Source of the DNA: Flavobacterium buctense
GTDB lineage: Bacteria; Bacteroidota; Bacteroidia; Flavobacteriales; Flavobacteriaceae
Reading direction: 5' to 3'
Length of the DNA stretch: 56,293 nt
Assembly: GCF_014486695.1 (NCBI RefSeq)
Contig: NZ_JACTAB010000010.1
Span: forward strand, 1 to 56,293
In this document: positions 25,489 to 34,050 of the stretch, one piece after another
How positions within the stretch are numbered: position 1 is the first letter of the stretch
How the letters are laid out: every line of letters starts with the position of its first letter
Position numbers and translations under genes: made by a program
Notes under the pieces: generated by a model
The model's input: the letters and a program-made list of their open reading frames with translations, nothing else
Databases searched by the model: none
Told to the model about the DNA's origin: nothing

Positions 25489-26469
25489 CTATTTTTTATT
25501 AAACTCCTCGTGATTATCTACAAAGGTAATCTTTCTCGTTGGAGCGGTATTGACTCTTAAATCAAAAATATCAAAGCGGTTGTAATGTCCCAGAATGTCG
25601 TGCATTTGTTTAGGTTGGATACATTTTTCCAAATCGATATCGGCGTAAATAATGCCTTCGTTATCAATTAGCGGTTCGCCAATTACAGCGCCATTCGGAC
25701 CAATAAATCCTGAGAAGGCTGAGCTTTTACGCGTTAACAATTCATCCACATTCGGTACATCTTCGCGTAGAGCATCTTTGATTTCTTGAGAAATGGTGGA
25801 ACACGAAACAATCGTGAATAATTTACCCTCGAAAGAATGGGCTGCGGCCCGAATCTTAATCGCTTCTGCCATGTCATAATCCGGTGGCGCAACGGGTAGC
25901 GAAATGTAGTTGGCAATGTGTACCAATTCGCCTTGAGACAACAACGTAAAACGGGCTAAAGTATTCGTGTTTTCACCACAAGCTAACGTTCCTATTGGAC
26001 CAACTTCGGTATCATAAACTTTTAGCGAAGAACCGTCGCCGGAAGTCCATGTTAGTTTTTCGGCCCATGTTGGGACAAGCTTTCTGTGTTTGCCGATAAG
26101 ATTTCCTTTGTTGTCAATGATGAGATTGGTATTGTAAATTTCGCCATAACTGTCGCCGCGTTCATTGATTCCGATGACGATGTGCATGTTGTGGTCTTTC
26201 GCGGTTTGGAACAACGGTTGCATACTTTCATCAGTAATGGCAACCGAGTTTTTATACAATTGCTCGTACCATTTGCTGCCTTGCACCGGAGTCATGATCC
26301 AGTTCCAATAAGGATAACCGGCAATGAATACTTCGGGGAAAGCGATGAGTTGGGCGCCATTATCGCTGGCTTCTTTGACGAAGGAAATTACCTTTTCAAT
26401 CGTTTTTTCTACGTTGAGAAAAACGGGTGATGTTTGTACAGTGGCGGCTTTGAATTTTTTGAATTCCAT
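25489..26469 (-). CDS. Nitrilase (carbon-nitrogen hydrolase)
   Basis: Thiol hydrolase of the nitrilase superfamily (326 residues). The Glu-Lys-Cys triad is Glu46 (AFPEVFIAGYP), Lys130 (KHRKLVPTWAEKLTW) and Cys164 (LACGENTNTLAR). The CGENTN form of the cysteine box is that of true nitrilases acting on aryl or alkyl nitriles rather than of amidases or ureidopropionases. It sits between the gentisate dioxygenase (10 bp) and thioesterase (25 bp). It may therefore supply the aromatic acid that enters the pathway from a nitrile. The substrate is inferred only from context. Confidence 0.85.
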   Translation of the reverse strand: MEFKKFKAATVQTSPVFLNVEKTIEKVISFVKEASDNGAQLIAFPEVFIAGYPYWNWIMTPVQGSKWYEQLYKNSVAITDESMQPLFQTAKDHNMHIVIGINERGDSYGEIYNTNLIIDNKGNLIGKHRKLVPTWAEKLTWTSGDGSSLKVYDTEVGPIGTLACGENTNTLARFTLLSQGELVHIANYISLPVAPPDYDMAEAIKIRAAAHSFEGKLFTIVSCSTISQEIKDALREDVPNVDELLTRKSSAFSGFIGPNGAVIGEPLIDNEGIIYADIDLEKCIQPKQMHDILGHYNRFDIFDLRVNTAPTRKITFVDNHEEFNKK

Positions 26470-26494
26470 TCTAAATTATTTTAAATTTTGAATT

Positions 26495-26917
26495 TTAAAT
26501 TATGAATGAGGAAAGCTTTTTCTTCATTTCCTCGTTAAACGGTTCCGCTTTGATAGCGTCTCTGCCGTTGTTGATAGCTACGTTGACCAGGGTCACTTCG
26601 CCTTCCAAACAAGTGTTACCTTGTTCGTCTTCAAAACGGAAACCGCAATTTACGGAGGCACTGCCGAGTTTGATTACCCAAAGTTTTTTGGTTAAGACTT
26701 CGCCTAAGCGTGCCGCTTTTTTGAACTGTACTTTCAAATCCACGGTTGGAATCCCATTGGTTTCGTGGATTTTGGAAAATGGTCGGTCGAGTGCTTCTTC
26801 AAACCAGTCTTCGACTAAGTCATTGAGCATTTCCAGGAATCGTGGATAGAAAACAATTCCGGCGTAATCGACGTGTTTGAAACGTATTTTTTCTGTTTTG
26901 GCAAAATAGTTGTTCAT
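26495..26917 (-). CDS. Acyl-CoA thioesterase, 4-hydroxybenzoyl-CoA thioesterase family
   Basis: Hotdog-fold thioesterase (140 residues). The active-site aspartate lies in RFKHVDYAGIVFYPRFLEM (about residue 17), the 4HBT signature. The rest has the expected strand pattern ending VTLVNVAINNG. Between an aryl-CoA hydroxylase and gentisate dioxygenase its probable substrate is gentisyl-CoA, giving free gentisate. The downstream spacer (26470-26494) is an AAATTTTGAATTTTAAATT simple repeat also seen in the fatty-acid operon. Confidence 0.85.
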   Translation of the reverse strand: MNNYFAKTEKIRFKHVDYAGIVFYPRFLEMLNDLVEDWFEEALDRPFSKIHETNGIPTVDLKVQFKKAARLGEVLTKKLWVIKLGSASVNCGFRFEDEQGNTCLEGEVTLVNVAINNGRDAIKAEPFNEEMKKKLSSFII

Positions 26918-26960
26918 TTTTTCAATTTTCTTTTCTCTTTATTCTTTTTTTCTAAAAAGC

Positions 26961-28550
26961 CTATTTTAATTTAAAACGCTGTATTTTTCCGGTCTCCGTT
27001 TTAGGTAAAGCTTCGGTAAAATAAATCACTCTTGGATATTTATATGGCGCGGCTACTTCCTTGAACCAGTGTTGAATATGGTTCTTCATGTTATCGGTAG
27101 CTTTACTTTGTTCTTTTAATACAATGTGGGCGCAAACCAGCATGCCTCGTTCTTCATCGGGCAAACCGACTACGGCACATTCTAAAATTTCTTCATGGGT
27201 CAAAAGCACGCTTTCGACTTCAATCGCCGCAATATTATACCCCGAGGAAATAATCATATCATCGCCTCGAGCGACAAACCAAAAATAGCCTTCTTCATCT
27301 TGGCGGAAAATATCGCCGGTGACATTCCAACCGTTTTCGACGTATTCTTTTTGTTTGTCAATTCGGTTCAAATATTTACAACCGGTAATGCCTCGAACGA
27401 CTAATCTTCCGGGTTCGTTGGTAGCTACATCATTTCCTTCTTTGTCTACAATTTTAGCTTCATAACCGGTAATTGCTACTCCTGTAGCACCGGGTTTCAT
27501 ATTGGCTTCATTGGATGAGATAAAGATATGCAACATTTCGGTTGCTCCGATGCCGTCAATGATTTTTAAACCGGTGGCGTCGTGCCAATCTTGCCAGACT
27601 TTTAATGGTAAAGTTTCTCCGGCTGAGACACATTTGCGCAAACTTGAAATGTCAAAATCGGCTACTTTCGTAGTGATGATGCGCCAAGCCGTTGGAGCCG
27701 TAAAACAAATGGTAATTTTATAATCTTGAATCGCTTGTAAAAGCATGTCCGGACTTGGTTTTTCAATTAAGAAAGTCGAAGCACCGAAGTACATTGGGAA
27801 TAAAACTAATCCGCCTAAACCAAAGGTAAATCCGAGTGGCGGACTTCCGGTAAAGATGTCGTCTGCTGTTGGTTGGAGTGAATATTGCGGAAACGCTTCG
27901 CAAATATTTAAGATGTCTTTGTGGAAATGCGCGGTCATTTTGGGTAAACCGGTTGTGCCCGAAGTAAAGCCGATTAAGGCGATGCTGTCGGATTTGGTGT
28001 GGTAATTGGTGAAAGTTGTTGGTTTGTTTTCCATCAATTCTTTCAACTGTGAATTGCTATAGAAACAAACACTTTGTAAATAGTCTGATTTGACCAAATG
28101 CATTTCGTCTGCCAAACTATGGTCGCAAATAGCATGACTAATTTCGGCACAATCTATAATGGTTGTCAATTCTTTGGCGCGCAACAAAGGCATAGTTGCC
28201 ACAACAATACCGCCGGCTTTTAAAATAGCAAACCAACAAGCTACCATCATCGGGTTGTTGGCAGAGCGAATTAATACTCGGTTGCCTGACTTTAATCCTA
28301 AATCTTCCACTAAAACATGTGCAATCTGATTGGCTTTTTCGTATAAATCTTGGTAGGTCCAAGTGGTTTCAAAAGTGCGAATGCAGGTATTGTTTCCACG
28401 ACCTTCTTTGATGTGATTGTCTAAAAGTACATCCACACAATTCAGCATTTCCGGTCGGTTGAACTGCGGTAAGTCAAGAAAAACATAGTCGGGCTGTAAC
28501 TCCGGGCTAGGCAAGTGTTGGTGGGCAAAGTTGTCGTCGTAGTGTTTCAT
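26961..28550 (-). CDS. Aryl-CoA ligase (benzoate/2-aminobenzoate/salicylate-CoA ligase type)
   Basis: Adenylate-forming ligase (529 residues) that activates an aromatic acid with ATP and CoA. Core motifs are IGFTSGTTGLPKMTAHFHK (AMP-binding P-loop), GATEMLHIF, and GWNVTGDIFRQDEEGYFWF with RGDDMIISSGYNIAAIEVE. The C-terminal catalytic lysine is in PKTETGKIQRFKLK. The overall form matches the benzoate/2-aminobenzoate-CoA ligase group. With a salicylyl-CoA hydroxylase-like enzyme 41 bp upstream and gentisate enzymes downstream, salicylate is the most consistent substrate. Anthranilate is the main alternative. Confidence 0.85.
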   Translation of the reverse strand: MKHYDDNFAHQHLPSPELQPDYVFLDLPQFNRPEMLNCVDVLLDNHIKEGRGNNTCIRTFETTWTYQDLYEKANQIAHVLVEDLGLKSGNRVLIRSANNPMMVACWFAILKAGGIVVATMPLLRAKELTTIIDCAEISHAICDHSLADEMHLVKSDYLQSVCFYSNSQLKELMENKPTTFTNYHTKSDSIALIGFTSGTTGLPKMTAHFHKDILNICEAFPQYSLQPTADDIFTGSPPLGFTFGLGGLVLFPMYFGASTFLIEKPSPDMLLQAIQDYKITICFTAPTAWRIITTKVADFDISSLRKCVSAGETLPLKVWQDWHDATGLKIIDGIGATEMLHIFISSNEANMKPGATGVAITGYEAKIVDKEGNDVATNEPGRLVVRGITGCKYLNRIDKQKEYVENGWNVTGDIFRQDEEGYFWFVARGDDMIISSGYNIAAIEVESVLLTHEEILECAVVGLPDEERGMLVCAHIVLKEQSKATDNMKNHIQHWFKEVAAPYKYPRVIYFTEALPKTETGKIQRFKLK

Positions 28551-28552
28551 TT

Positions 28553-28591
28553 TTTAGGTTCTAAGGCGCTGAGGCGCTAAGGTTCTAAGGT
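28553..28591. repeat. Short tandem repeat spacer (TTCTAAGGCGCTGAGG units)
   Basis: Tandem copies of TTCTAAGGCGCTGAGGCGCT-type sequence fill the space between the ligase start and the hydroxylase stop. The unit is the same as in the spacer at 24325, with G/A changes. Confidence 0.75.
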
Positions 28592-30892
28592 TTATTCTTT
28601 CTTATTACTTTTAGGTTTTAGGGCTTTTTTCATGCCTTCGGTTTGTTTTCTTTCAGCTGCTTTTAGCGGATAGAGATGTGAACTTCCGGCTTTGTATTGG
28701 TTGGGTATATCATTAGCTTCAAATTGCTCATAGGCTTGTGCGTTGCGAACGAAATTGGCATCTGCTAATAACGGTCGGCCCAGCGCCACCAAATCAGCTC
28801 TACCGTTTAAAATAATGGTGTTGATTTGGTCAATATCCTGAATATAACCGGTGGTTATGGTTGGAATGTGAACCGTGTTTCGAACTGCATCTGCGAAAGG
28901 CGTTTGCCACATTCTGCCGACTTGCGGTTTCTGATTGGCTACCGTATTTCCGGTAGAAACGTTGATGATATCGGCGCCGGCGTTTTTGAAAGCGTTGGCT
29001 ATGGTGATCACTTCTTCTTCAGTGATTCCGTTTTGTGCCCAATCGGAAGCGGAGATTCTAACCGACATGGGTTTGTGTTTTGGAAAAGCATTTCGCATTT
29101 CGTTGAAAACCCTTAGGGGAAACTTCAATCGGTTTGCTATGCTTCCGCCAAATTCATCTGTTCGAACATTCGTCAAAGGCGATAGGAAAGAGGCTAGTAA
29201 GAATCCGTGGTGCGCTTGTAATTCGATTAAGTCAAATCCGGCAAGGTTGGAATTTTTGGTAGCTTGGACAAATTGGGAAACGATTAAATCCATGTCTTCG
29301 AAAGTCATCTCTCTTGGAACAGGAAGTTTGTCATTGAACGCTATTGGCGAAGCCGAAAGTAAATCCCAAGGCAAATCAATCGGTTCGTTTTGTCCTTCCC
29401 AAGGTTTTTTCGTAGCGCCTTTACGGCCGGAATGGCCTAACTGAATTCCGATTTTAGTTTGGGTGTTTTGATGGACGAAATTGGTTATTTTTTTCCAGTC
29501 AACTAATTGTTCCTGAGTGTAAATACCGGCGCAACCTAAAGTGATGCGTCCCGTTTTTGAAACGGCTGTCATTTCGGTAATGATTAGTCCGACACCGCCG
29601 GTGGCCCGACTTCCGTAATGCACCAAATGCCAATCGGTTACTTTACCGTCAAGGGCAGAATATTGTCCCATTGGCGACATGACGATTCGGTTTTGCAATG
29701 CTAAATCGCGTAGTTTAAACTTAGTAAACGCCGCAGGCAAAATTTGACTATTGTCATTGCTATTGTCATTGAACTCTTGAAGGACTTTATCGGTAAAAGA
29801 TTTGTCTCTTAGTCTTAAGTTTTCAAACGTTACTTTTTTAGAACGCGTCATACAGCCAAAGGCAAACTGGTAGAACGGGTGTTGGTTATTCCTATCCATA
29901 TTTTCAAACCAATCGAGTGATACTAGAGCAGCGTACTGAATCATTTCAACCGTGTTTCTTCGGGTTTTTTCGTATTGTTCGAATGCGGCTTGCACATTGT
30001 TCGGGTTGGCAATTACAGCATCGGATAAACCTATGGCAGAATCCATAGCCAATTTGGTTCCCGAACCGATAGAGTAGTGCGCGGTGGCTTTGGCATCGCC
30101 TAATAAAACAATATTCTTGTGAAACCATTTTTCATTGGTTACATGCGGAAACTGACGCCAATGTGATTTGTTGGAAATCAGCGGATGTCCGTCGAGTTCG
30201 GCTTTGAATATTTCAGCAATTTTGGCAATGGTATCTTCTTCATTGGTCACTTCGAATCCGTGTTTTTGCCAGGTTTCATCGCTGCATTCAAATATCCAGG
30301 TACTCATGCCTTCTTCGTATTGATAGGAATGGGCAACAATTACGCCATGTGGTGTAGTTCTGAAGAAATAGGTGAAGGCATTTAACGGTTTGGTTGAACC
30401 TAGCCATACAAAGCGGTTTTTCTTTAACGTGATTTTGGTACCGAATTCTTTTTCGTATTGCGTTCTGATACCACTGGCAATTCCATCAGAAGCCAGAATG
30501 ATATCGGCATCTTGGTATTGGTTTATATCATCGATGTTTTGTTCGAAATGCAGATTGACGCCTTCTTCGAGACAACGTTGGTGTAATAATTTTAATAAAG
30601 TCTTTCTCGAGCAACCGCAAAAACCATTTCCGGCGATGCTCACTTCTTGTCCGTCACGCGCTATGATGATGTCATCCCAATAGGCAAATTTACTTCGAAT
30701 TAACTCATACGATTGCATGTCGCGTTTAAGGAATTCGCCCAGAGTTTCATCGGAGAACACTACGCCAAAACCAAAACTATCGTCGGGTTTGTTGCGTTCG
30801 TACACGTCGATTTGGCAATGAGGCATTGCTTTTTTGGTTAGTATGGAAAAGTAAAGTCCGCCCGGACCGCCACCTATAACTGCTATTTTCAT
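28592..30892 (-). CDS. Bifunctional salicylyl-CoA 5-hydroxylase / Old Yellow Enzyme-type oxidoreductase
   Basis: Two enzymes fused in one 766-residue chain. Residues 1 to about 370 form a flavin monooxygenase: FAD-binding IAVIGGGPGGLYFS at the start and a second FAD contact IVLLGDAKATAHYSIGSG. Residues about 385-750 form an Old Yellow Enzyme-family FMN oxidoreductase (LRDLALQNRIVMSPMGQYS, IGIQLGHSGRKG, the substrate-binding His segment LIELQAHHGFLLASFLSP). The same architecture is known in 2-aminobenzoyl-CoA monooxygenase/reductase and its relatives. Here gentisate genes follow, so para-hydroxylation of salicylyl-CoA to gentisyl-CoA fits. The linker NDNSNDNS is encoded by a hexanucleotide repeat. 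What the reductase domain contributes in a gentisate pathway is unclear. Confidence 0.85.
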   Translation of the reverse strand: MKIAVIGGGPGGLYFSILTKKAMPHCQIDVYERNKPDDSFGFGVVFSDETLGEFLKRDMQSYELIRSKFAYWDDIIIARDGQEVSIAGNGFCGCSRKTLLKLLHQRCLEEGVNLHFEQNIDDINQYQDADIILASDGIASGIRTQYEKEFGTKITLKKNRFVWLGSTKPLNAFTYFFRTTPHGVIVAHSYQYEEGMSTWIFECSDETWQKHGFEVTNEEDTIAKIAEIFKAELDGHPLISNKSHWRQFPHVTNEKWFHKNIVLLGDAKATAHYSIGSGTKLAMDSAIGLSDAVIANPNNVQAAFEQYEKTRRNTVEMIQYAALVSLDWFENMDRNNQHPFYQFAFGCMTRSKKVTFENLRLRDKSFTDKVLQEFNDNSNDNSQILPAAFTKFKLRDLALQNRIVMSPMGQYSALDGKVTDWHLVHYGSRATGGVGLIITEMTAVSKTGRITLGCAGIYTQEQLVDWKKITNFVHQNTQTKIGIQLGHSGRKGATKKPWEGQNEPIDLPWDLLSASPIAFNDKLPVPREMTFEDMDLIVSQFVQATKNSNLAGFDLIELQAHHGFLLASFLSPLTNVRTDEFGGSIANRLKFPLRVFNEMRNAFPKHKPMSVRISASDWAQNGITEEEVITIANAFKNAGADIINVSTGNTVANQKPQVGRMWQTPFADAVRNTVHIPTITTGYIQDIDQINTIILNGRADLVALGRPLLADANFVRNAQAYEQFEANDIPNQYKAGSSHLYPLKAAERKQTEGMKKALKPKSNKKE

Positions 30893-30899
30893 TCTTTTT

Positions 30900-30936
30900 A
30901 AAGGTTCTAAGGCTCTGAGGTTCTAAGGTTCTAAAG
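30900..30936. repeat. Short tandem repeat spacer (GGTTCTAAGG units)
   Basis: GGTTCTAAGGCTCTGAGGTT-type units fill the space between hydroxylase start and flavin reductase stop. It is the third member of this spacer family in the cluster. Confidence 0.7.
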
Positions 30937-31542
30937 TTAGCCTCTTTTAATGGAGAACAATTCTCCTAATTTGGCATAATTAGCACCGGCTAATCTCGAG
31001 ATGGGTTTATAGGTTTCTAAATTGATTTTGTAATGGTCTAACAACACTTCATCGTCAAAATGCATCATGACGATTCTGCCGATAATGATACATGCGCCAC
31101 CATTTTTATGGTCTTCGAGGAAGTAATGGTGTACCAGTTCGCATTCGAAAGTAATTGGACTTTCTTTGACGCGCATGGGTTTCACTTTTAAAGATGCTAT
31201 TGGTGTAACACCTGCTAATTCGAATTCGTCCACTTCAGACGGAACCGATTGTGCGGTGGTATTCATTTGCTCTGCTAATTCTTCCGTTACCATATTTACT
31301 ACGAACTGCTTGGTCGCTAAGACATTGTTTAGCGTGTCTTTATTGGTGTTGTTGCCTCTTCCGGTAGCAAACATTACGTGAGGCGGATCTTCGCCAACGG
31401 CATTGAAATAGGAGAAAGGCGCTAAGTTGTTGATGCCTTCTTCGCTAATGGAAGAAATCCATCCGATAGGTCTTGGGATAATGGCGCCGGTTAGTAGTTT
31501 GTAAACAGCCGAATACTCGAGCTCATTAGGATCAAATAGCAT
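30937..31542 (-). CDS. Flavin reductase-family FMN-binding protein
   Basis: Flavin reductase-like split-barrel protein (201 residues). The FMN-binding segment is TGAIIPRPIGWISSISEEG-NNLAPFSYFNAVGEDPP, with the later ESPITFECELVH strand. It may give reduced flavin to, or replace a NAD(P)H-dependent step of, the fused oxygenase downstream. Alternatively it may act as a ring-fission or ester-processing helper, as often seen in aromatic clusters. It is the promoter-proximal gene of the minus-strand cluster (first gene of about eight). An imperfect -7-like CAAATTAA lies just upstream. No regulator gene adjoins. Confidence 0.85.
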   Translation of the reverse strand: MLFDPNELEYSAVYKLLTGAIIPRPIGWISSISEEGINNLAPFSYFNAVGEDPPHVMFATGRGNNTNKDTLNNVLATKQFVVNMVTEELAEQMNTTAQSVPSEVDEFELAGVTPIASLKVKPMRVKESPITFECELVHHYFLEDHKNGGACIIIGRIVMMHFDDEVLLDHYKINLETYKPISRLAGANYAKLGELFSIKRG

Positions 31543-31720
31543 GTTGTTGTTTGTTTACTACAAATTAAAGCTATTTTTTTTAATTTTTTTAACTGATTGC
31601 TATTTTGTAAAGGGAAATCTTGAGAATAATGCATAGTGCAAACCACGAGATTTAGTATTAACAGTCACAAGGCTATGTGACAATAAAATATGAATTTAAA
31701 AGCTTGTTTTATGGGATAAA

Positions 31721-32377
31721 TTAAGCGTTTTCTTTTTCGTGAATTTTAAAAGCTTTTTTGACTAATGATACTATAGTAGTAGCAATTATAGCTCCGAGAA
31801 ACGCCAAGAATATATCCTTTTGCGCATCCCAAATATCGCCTTGAGTACCCAGGTAAGCAACGCCTTGTGCCGGAAAAAACAAATCGGCTACGGCCCATTC
31901 GATGAGTTCGTAGAACCCGCTTACGGATAAGGTGATTTCAATAGGCAAGACCCAAGCCACCATGTTAGGATATTTAACCCATTTTAAGAACAATTCTCTC
32001 ATCGGGTAAGCCAATAAGAATCCGAAACTAAAGTGTACTATGCGGTCGTAATGATTGCGTTCCCAACCCATATAATCTTTTAACCAATACCCAAAAGGGT
32101 TTTCGGCATAAGTGTATTTGGCGCCATAAATATGCAGACACAAGTAGACGCAAATGAGTAAATAGGAGAGGTCGCTGAATTGGTATTTTTTAAAAGAAAT
32201 GATAAGGAAGGCAAAGAACAAAACCGTCAAGGTGTTTTCGAGCAACCAGTTGTTCATGTCGTTGGTTCCGATTAGCGTGCTTATCCAAATGATGGTGAAT
32301 ACACTCAGGAAAATCCACAACCAAGGGTTTTTGTTAAAGGGTGTTCTTTCTTTGGAAATGGCGATGGTAAATGGCAT
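31721..32377 (-). CDS. DUF2238 (YjdF-like) integral membrane protein
   Basis: A roughly 218-residue membrane protein with about six helices. The family region GYWLKDYMGWERNHYDRIVHFSFGFLLAYPMRE followed by SGFYELIEWAVADLFF and GTQGDIWDAQKDIFLAFLGA identifies DUF2238/YjdF; the function is unknown. The start is placed at 32377. A longer frame to 32458 would run into the direct-repeat DNA, which is non-coding, and add an unlikely Cys-rich extension. It stands alone between the catabolic cluster and the repeat that bounds the island. Confidence 0.85.
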   Translation of the reverse strand: MPFTIAISKERTPFNKNPWLWIFLSVFTIIWISTLIGTNDMNNWLLENTLTVLFFAFLIISFKKYQFSDLSYLLICVYLCLHIYGAKYTYAENPFGYWLKDYMGWERNHYDRIVHFSFGFLLAYPMRELFLKWVKYPNMVAWVLPIEITLSVSGFYELIEWAVADLFFPAQGVAYLGTQGDIWDAQKDIFLAFLGAIIATTIVSLVKKAFKIHEKENA

Positions 32378-32420
32378 AATGAATCGGTTTAGAAAACGAA
32401 TATATGGAATTCCTTTTTGT

Positions 32421-32563
32421 GATTTGCAAAAAAGACCGCAACAGTAGTAAACTATCACGGTTTTTCAATACAATTAACTTAACTGAAATCTAATAATAAA
32501 AACTATTTCTTTTACCAACTTGGTGGTAATCGTTTCTTTTAATTCAACAATGTTAGGGATGTT
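32421..32563 (+). repeat. Direct repeat, left copy: diverged acyl-CoA dehydrogenase gene tail with terminator
   Basis: About 143 bp that match 43282-43427 in the same orientation, with roughly 85-90 % identity by eye. The right copy contains the last 24 codons, stop and terminator of the acyl-CoA dehydrogenase gene. In this copy the minus-strand reading still resembles it (PNIVELKETITTKLV against PNIVGLRETITTKLV) but the stop codon is lost and there is no gene body. It marks one edge of the 32.6-43.3 kb island. Confidence 0.85.
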
Positions 32564-32708
32564 TTATGGCAGAATTTAAAACAATATTTTACTAAATTTT
32601 TGTTATTCAATGGATTATTTTTTCTAAGAGGTTTTTTAAATTTTAGTGGAAAAGACTTTGTTTTTATTGAAATATTTTTACTTTTATTGAAGTGTTAGTT
32701 TGACAATT

Positions 32709-33920
32709 ATGGATGGCTTTTTAATCTGTTTTAGTATAATCTGTTTTTTATTAGCAGTTTTAGCAAGTTTTATCTTGTTTTTTGTTAATAAAGAGCAAGT
32801 TTTTTGTAATAGATTGATAGGACTGGTTATATTGTTATTTGGGTTGCAAAATCTTATAAGTTTTTTGGTTTTCAGCGGATTAATGATCAAGATACCTCAT
32901 ATTTATAGGGTTTTGGGTCCAACAACATTATTAATATTGCCCTTGAGTTATATTTATGTCAGAGCTGTTTTAAAAAGTGAAACCTCTTTCAGAAAAAGTG
33001 ATTGGATACTATTGATTCCTTCGGTGTTATATGCTGTTAATTTAGCACCAGTTTATTTTTTACCTTATGAGGACAAACTGATTTTAGTAAGAAACTATCT
33101 TGCAAACCCTAGGCTTCAAGGACAATTCAATGAAGGTATTTTACCTCCTTACGTTTTGTTATTTATTAGAACGATTTGGTCTACCGTTTTTTTGATCATG
33201 CTGTTTAACTCATTAAGACAGTTTAAAAAAAATGTTGACAACAAGATATTGGAGATAAATAAAGATTTGCTTCAATGGTTGACTAATTTTTCATATGTTT
33301 TGCTAGCCTTAGTTTCTGTTTTTATTATTCATGCTATTATTGCTCCAATTTTTAAATTAGATACCAAAATAGGGGATTACACACTTGTCTTTGCAGTTTT
33401 TATACTGACTTCGATTTTATTTGCAAAACCCAGAGTTTTGTATGGGTTGTATCTTCCAACTAGTGAGTTAAAATTTATAACTGATTACGACCCAAAAATA
33501 GATAATACTTCGGAAAAGAATACAGAGGTTGTTGGAATACATGTTTTAGATAAACAAAAGTATTTGAAGAAAATACTAGAAAATCAAGAATATAAAGAGG
33601 CTATAGAACAGTTCTTTAGAGCCAATTTGCCTTTTTTAAATCCTAACTATAGTTTAGATAATTTGGTTGACGACTTAAAAATTCCAAAGCATACTTTGTC
33701 ATCCTTTATCAATCAAGAATATGGCATGGGCTTTAGAAAGTTTTTGAATAGCAAAAGAGTTGAATATTTACTAGAAAATTATAAAAAACCCGAATGGAAA
33801 AACCATACATTAGAGGCAATTGCTAATGAATCGGGGTTTAAAAACAGGTCCACTTTTATATTAAACTTCAGAGAGTTTACTCAAAAAAAGCCATTAGAAT
33901 ACTTCAAAGATAAAGCTTGA
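32709..33920 (+). CDS. Membrane-bound AraC-family transcriptional regulator
   Basis: A 403-residue regulator. The N-terminal half carries about seven hydrophobic segments (residues 5-250) and the C-terminal about 100 residues form an AraC helix-turn-helix domain. NYSLDNLVDDLKIPKHTLSSFINQ gives the first helix pair and HTLEAIANESGFKNRSTFILNFREFTQKKPLEYF the second. This layout is common in Bacteroidetes sensors that signal from the membrane. The ATG at 32709 is preferred over the TTG at 32700. It stands at the left end of the plus-strand island and may control it, for example the gene set from 34051. The ligand is unknown. Confidence 0.85.
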   Translation: MDGFLICFSIICFLLAVLASFILFFVNKEQVFCNRLIGLVILLFGLQNLISFLVFSGLMIKIPHIYRVLGPTTLLILPLSYIYVRAVLKSETSFRKSDWILLIPSVLYAVNLAPVYFLPYEDKLILVRNYLANPRLQGQFNEGILPPYVLLFIRTIWSTVFLIMLFNSLRQFKKNVDNKILEINKDLLQWLTNFSYVLLALVSVFIIHAIIAPIFKLDTKIGDYTLVFAVFILTSILFAKPRVLYGLYLPTSELKFITDYDPKIDNTSEKNTEVVGIHVLDKQKYLKKILENQEYKEAIEQFFRANLPFLNPNYSLDNLVDDLKIPKHTLSSFINQEYGMGFRKFLNSKRVEYLLENYKKPEWKNHTLEAIANESGFKNRSTFILNFREFTQKKPLEYFKDKA

Positions 33921-34050
33921 TTTCTTGGTTTTTTTATGTTTTCATACAAATTTTTTTTGTTTTAATACATTTTAAAAAATGTAATTATCTTACGGTTTTT
34001 GCTTACAAAGTATATTTGTTAGAGCATTTACCTAACAAAACAATTGTATT

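Noticed and set aside
32378..32458. Longer start for the DUF2238 protein
   Set aside because: The extra codons lie partly in the direct repeat with terminator sequence; residue 28 of that frame is a better start.
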